Source: an uncultured Bacilli bacterium (GTDB taxonomy: Bacteria; Bacillota_I; Bacilli_A; RF39; UBA660). Taken from it: a stretch of 46,603 nt of DNA. Positions within the stretch are counted from its first letter, which is position 1. Each line of letters begins with the position of its first letter. The stretch covers positions 1 through 46,603 of the forward strand of contig CANQBE010000005.1 in the NCBI GenBank assembly GCA_947589515.1, written 5' to 3'. The notes under the pieces were generated by a model. It was not told where the DNA came from. It saw only the letters and a list, made by a program, of their open reading frames with translations, and ran no database searches. The translations under genes and the position numbers were made by a program. Positions 43,514-46,603 of the stretch are shown piece after piece.

Positions 43514-43984
43514 ATGAAAAAAGTATTGTTTATTGCTAGTACGGGTGGACATTTATCAGAAATGATGATGCTAAATGAGTTATTTCAAAAATACGATTAT
43601 CATTTAATCACCGAAAAAACAAAAACTACCATTGGCTTAAAAAAGAAATATGGTAAAAAAATCGATTATTTAATCTATGGAACCAAAGATCATCCTTTTT
43701 CTTATCCTTTTAAGTTATTAGCAAACTGTGTGAAAAGTGTTTATTTCTATTTTAAAATAAGACCAGAGTTTATTGTAACAACAGGAGCACATACTGCAGG
43801 ACCCATGTGTTGTTTAGGTAAAATCTTTGGAAGTAAGATTATTTATATCGAAACATTTGCTAATATGCATTCCAAAACGATTACGGGAAGACTAATTTAT
43901 ATGTTTGCAGATTTATTCATAGTACAGTGGAAGAGTATGTTAAAACTATACCCCAAAGCAACCTATGGTGGTTGGATTTATTAG
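43514..43984 (+). CDS. Alg14/PssD-like glycosyltransferase subunit
   Basis: 156 residues. ASTGGHLSEMMML is the Alg14/PssD/CpsF signature. Alg14-type subunits hold the acceptor side and the membrane link; the catalytic Alg13-like partner is the next gene. It begins 2 nt after the GT4. Ends GGWIY. Confidence 0.88.
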   Translation: MKKVLFIASTGGHLSEMMMLNELFQKYDYHLITEKTKTTIGLKKKYGKKIDYLIYGTKDHPFSYPFKLLANCVKSVYFYFKIRPEFIVTTGAHTAGPMCCLGKIFGSKIIYIETFANMHSKTITGRLIYMFADLFIVQWKSMLKLYPKATYGGWIY

Positions 43985-43992
43985 GAGAAAAT

Positions 43993-44901
43993 ATGATATT
44001 AATTACGTTAGGAACACAAGATAAAAGTTTTGTACGATTATTAAAAAAAGTAGATGAATTAATCGATCAGAAAGTGATCAAAGAAGAAGTAATTGTCCAA
44101 GCAGGATATACCAAATATGAATCAAAAAACATGAAAATATTTGATTATGTGGAAAAGAAAAAGTTAGAAGAATATATAGAAAAAAGTAGTTTTATAATTA
44201 CTCATGCTGGTGTTGGTACCATTTTTGATTGCTTAAAGAAAAATAAAAAAATAATAGCAGTACCAAGACTTTCAAAATATCAAGAACATAATAATGATCA
44301 TCAATTACAGATTGTAGAAGAGTTTAGTAAAGAAAATTTAATTTTACCTGTCTATGAAATGGATGAATTAGAACAGGCAATTAAAAAAGTAAAAACATTT
44401 CAACCAAATAAGTATCAAAGCAATAACCAAAATATGATAAACTTAGTCAGTAACTATATTGACCAAAATGAAGGAAGAAGTATGATGAAAAAATTAGATA
44501 ATTTGTTTCAAAAGTATAGAGAAATCATTATGTATTTAATATTCGGTGTACTAACAACGGTAGTTAGTTTAGTTGTTTATTATCTATTAGTATACACGAT
44601 ATTAAATCCTAATCAACCGATACAATTACAGGTTGCTAATATCCTTTCCTGGATAGCCAGCGTGACATTTGCTTATGTAACCAATCGTAGTTTCGTTTTC
44701 CAAAGTAAAAGTAAAAATAAATGGAAAGAAGCAAGTAGTTTTTTCTTATCAAGAGTAGTTACTTTAGTAATGGATATGGCTATTATGTTTATTGGCGTTA
44801 CCATTCTACATGGGAATGATAAGATTTTGAAACTCATTTCTCAAGTAGTAGTAATTGTGTCTAATTATGTATTTTCTAAACTATTTGTATTTAAAAAGTA
44901 A
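43993..44901 (+). CDS. Alg13/PssE-like glycosyltransferase fused to GtrA flippase domain
   Basis: 302 residues. 1-~160 is an Alg13/PssE catalytic domain: LITLGTQDKSFVRLLKK, THAGVGTIFDCLKKNKK, VPRLSKYQEHNNDHQ. Residues ~175-302 are a GtrA domain with four membrane helices (IIMYLIFGVLTTVVSLVVYY; FAYVTNRSFVFQSKS; YVFSKLFVFKK). GtrA carries lipid-linked sugar across the membrane. The join lies around QNEGRSMMKKLDNLFQKYR. Fusion with an Alg13 half is unusual. Start 43993 has AGGAG upstream. Confidence 0.85.
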   Translation: MILITLGTQDKSFVRLLKKVDELIDQKVIKEEVIVQAGYTKYESKNMKIFDYVEKKKLEEYIEKSSFIITHAGVGTIFDCLKKNKKIIAVPRLSKYQEHNNDHQLQIVEEFSKENLILPVYEMDELEQAIKKVKTFQPNKYQSNNQNMINLVSNYIDQNEGRSMMKKLDNLFQKYREIIMYLIFGVLTTVVSLVVYYLLVYTILNPNQPIQLQVANILSWIASVTFAYVTNRSFVFQSKSKNKWKEASSFFLSRVVTLVMDMAIMFIGVTILHGNDKILKLISQVVVIVSNYVFSKLFVFKK

Positions 44902-44940
44902 CTATTATGTGGTAAACTTTGGTAAAGAAGGTGTACAAGA

Positions 44941-45882
44941 ATGAAAAAAATTTCGATTGTAGTTCCATGTTATAACGAAGAAGAATCATTACCTTTATTT
45001 TATGAAGAAGTAAATAAAGTAACAGAACAGATGAAGAAAAAAGCAGAATTTGAATTTGTATTCGTAAATGATGGCTCAAAAGATAAAACATTAGAAGAAT
45101 TAAGAAAACTAGCAAAAAAGGATAAGCGGGTTCGATATATTTCTTTTTCCAGAAATTTTGGAAAAGAAGCAGGAATACTAGCAGGATTAGAACATGCAAC
45201 AGGAGATTATATTACGACAATGGATGCGGATTTACAAGATCCACCTACTTTATTAGAAGAAATGTTTGATACTCTAGAAAGTAAGGAATATGACTGTTGT
45301 GCAACTAAGAGTACCAATCGGAAAGGATATTCTTTTCTAAGAAAGATTTTCACAAAATGGTTTTATTCTATTATTGGAAAAATTTCCAAAACGGAAATGG
45401 TACCAGGTGCTAGAGATTTCCGTTTAATGACGAGACAAATGGTAGATGCCATTATCTCTATGAAAGAATATAATCGCTATTCCAAAGGTCTATTTAGTTT
45501 TGTTGGTTTTAAAACAAAATGGATTGATTTCGAAATTGAAGATAGAAAAGCAGGAGAATCAAAGTTTAATTTTTGGAAATTATTCTCTTATGCTATGGAA
45601 GGAATTGTTGCCTTTTCAACAACACCATTAGTATTTGCAGCACTAGTAGGAGTATTATTCTGTGCAATTGCTTTTATTTTAATTATTTTTATTATCGTAA
45701 AGACTTTGATTTGGGGAGATCCTGTTGGTGGATGGCCAAGTATGGCATGTATTATGTTCTTTGTTGGTGGTGTTCAACTATTCTGTACGGGAATTATTGG
45801 AGAATATCTAGCGAAAACTTATTTAGAAACGAAACATAGACCAGTATATATCATTAAAGAAACAGAAAAAGATTTAAAGTAG
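44941..45882 (+). CDS. GtrB/DPM1-like glycosyltransferase family 2 with two membrane helices
   Basis: 313 residues. SIVVPCYNEEESLPLF, VNDGSKDKTLEEL and the DxD motif MDADLQDPP are of the polyprenyl-phosphate sugar transferase group; two membrane helices lie at ~232-258 and 265-290. It would load a sugar onto undecaprenyl phosphate, for the GtrA domain of the preceding gene to carry across. Last gene of the operon, with a terminator. Confidence 0.92.
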   Translation: MKKISIVVPCYNEEESLPLFYEEVNKVTEQMKKKAEFEFVFVNDGSKDKTLEELRKLAKKDKRVRYISFSRNFGKEAGILAGLEHATGDYITTMDADLQDPPTLLEEMFDTLESKEYDCCATKSTNRKGYSFLRKIFTKWFYSIIGKISKTEMVPGARDFRLMTRQMVDAIISMKEYNRYSKGLFSFVGFKTKWIDFEIEDRKAGESKFNFWKLFSYAMEGIVAFSTTPLVFAALVGVLFCAIAFILIIFIIVKTLIWGDPVGGWPSMACIMFFVGGVQLFCTGIIGEYLAKTYLETKHRPVYIIKETEKDLK

Positions 45883-45901
45883 TTTCGTACTACTTTTTTT
45901 C
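45876..45901 (+). terminator. Terminator of glycan operon
   Basis: AAAGTAGT-TTCGT-ACTACTTT then TTTT. Confidence 0.8.
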
Positions 45902-45981
45902 ATGCCTATTTTTGTCAAGTAATTTAAAAAAAATGTCAAATTATAAGTAAACAATGTTATGATACATAATAGGTGATCATG

Positions 45982-46527
45982 ATGGAATTAATTGATGTAT
46001 TAGATGAAAATGGAAATCCAACTGGAGAAGTAGAAACGAAAGAAGAAATTTATAAAAAAGGTTTATGGCATCGTTCTAGCCATATCTGGATTGAAAATGA
46101 TAATAAAGAATTATTAGTACAAAAAAGAAATCCGAATAAAAAAACTTTTCCTAATCTATGGGCTATTTCCGTAGCAGGTCATGTAGATAGTGGAGAAACA
46201 AGTAGACAGGCTGCTGTTCGTGAATTAAAAGAAGAAGTAGATTTAGATATTGAAGAACAAGAATTAGAATATTTATTTACGATTAAAAGAATTCAACCCT
46301 ACCACGATTCTTATATTCGTGTTTTTGATGATGTTTATCTTTTGCATAAAAACATCGATGTTGAAAAGACAAAACTACAAGTAGAGGAATTAACAGATAT
46401 TAAATATGTATATTATCAATATTTAGAAAATATCTTTAAAGAAGGGGATAAGGATTATGTCCCTTATACCGAAGAACATGAAAAATTATTTTCTCTTTTG
46501 AAAGATCGATATGTAGAAATTATATAA
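45982..46527 (+). CDS. Nudix hydrolase (IDI1/YfcD-like)
   Basis: 181 residues. The Nudix box GHVDSGETSRQAAVRELKEE, then VDLDI, matches GX5EX7REUXEE. The N-terminus LIDVLDENGNPTGE and GLWHRSSHIWIEN belong to the isopentenyl-diphosphate-isomerase-like Nudix group (COG1443), most of which are not true isomerases. Substrate unknown. ATGs at 45979 and 45982 are both possible; 45982 has the 6-nt SD spacing common here. Confidence 0.85.
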   Translation: MELIDVLDENGNPTGEVETKEEIYKKGLWHRSSHIWIENDNKELLVQKRNPNKKTFPNLWAISVAGHVDSGETSRQAAVRELKEEVDLDIEEQELEYLFTIKRIQPYHDSYIRVFDDVYLLHKNIDVEKTKLQVEELTDIKYVYYQYLENIFKEGDKDYVPYTEEHEKLFSLLKDRYVEII

Positions 46528-46581
46528 AGCCAAATTTCAAGTAGAAACCGGAATTTTTGATAAAAAAGTGTAAAGTAATGC

Positions 46582-46587
46582 TATAAT
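46582..46587 (+). promoter_or_regulatory. -10 element at the right edge
   Basis: TATAAT with TTGATA 19 nt upstream; likely the promoter of a gene beyond the window. Confidence 0.4.
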
Positions 46588-46603
46588 TTGGTTGATTATA
46601 TTT

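Noticed and set aside
1..46603. Genetic code 4 (TGA = Trp) for the whole window
   Set aside because: All Trp in intact conserved genes is TGG, and TGA ends scpA, miaB and uppS at the expected protein ends.

Overview
The window is A+T-rich chromosome (tRNA-Leu, ribosomal protein S16, seryl-tRNA synthetase, scpAB, miaB, uppS/cdsA/rseP). Gene content points to a low-GC Bacilli-type Firmicute, most likely one of the reduced gut lineages around RF39/RFN20/Erysipelotrichia that were once filed under Tenericutes. The reasons are CotE, SpoVS and collagen-like exosporium-type proteins, T-box and CIRCE regulation, strong Shine-Dalgarno sequences, SigA promoters with 17-nt spacers, and surface proteins with TasA-like and DUF5011-like domains. 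This placement is inferred from gene families only. The genetic code looks like code 11: Trp is TGG throughout the intact genes and four genes end in TGA. One gene carries an in-frame TGA where its family appears to have Trp.

Layout. 1-1602: end of a large surface protein. 1778-3635: zinc-ribbon protein, scpA-scpB, tRNA-Leu(CAA). 3680-4001: an unannotated small locus that looks like a type I toxin-antitoxin pair: a 27-residue hydrophobic peptide on the minus strand, and a structured small RNA converging on it from the plus strand. 4083-10784: a spore-surface-like island (glycosyltransferase with TPR, two collagen-like proteins, LysM proteins, a SpoIID-like protein with peptidoglycan-binding repeats); four of the start regions carry CATANNNT, the -10 form used by SigE/SigK. 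10891-16797: membrane metalloprotease, RNA methyltransferase and pseudouridine synthase, repeat-rich membrane protein, SpoVS, helical-repeat protein. 16784-19312: T-box leader driving a deoxyribosyltransferase-like/HD fusion together with serS. 19392-20288: helical protein, then CIRCE-controlled Hsp20. 20645-21331: membrane-anchored Xre-type regulator.

21681-30582 holds six consecutive genes for membrane-associated proteins: an SPFH protein (YdjI-like), a double zinc-ribbon protein (YdjG-like), a zinc-ribbon multi-pass protein, a WG-repeat-like protein, a zinc-ribbon HExxH metallopeptidase, and a small membrane protein with a C-terminal zinc ribbon. They follow a leader of about 300 nt and are split by one internal terminator. 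This looks like a membrane-stress or envelope-surveillance module of unknown function.

30807-38508: ankyrin protein, miaB-ricA-like pair, a frameshifted membrane Xre regulator, cotE behind a near-perfect SigE -10, two membrane proteins, and a ferritin-like gene interrupted by TGA. 38519-39095: rpsP-khpA. 39732-42288: uppS-cdsA-rseP with no dxr in between. 42367-45882: a polysaccharide/lipid glycosylation operon (GT4, Alg14-like, an Alg13-like/GtrA fusion, GtrB-like GT2). A Nudix hydrolase closes the window, with a possible promoter for the next gene at the edge.
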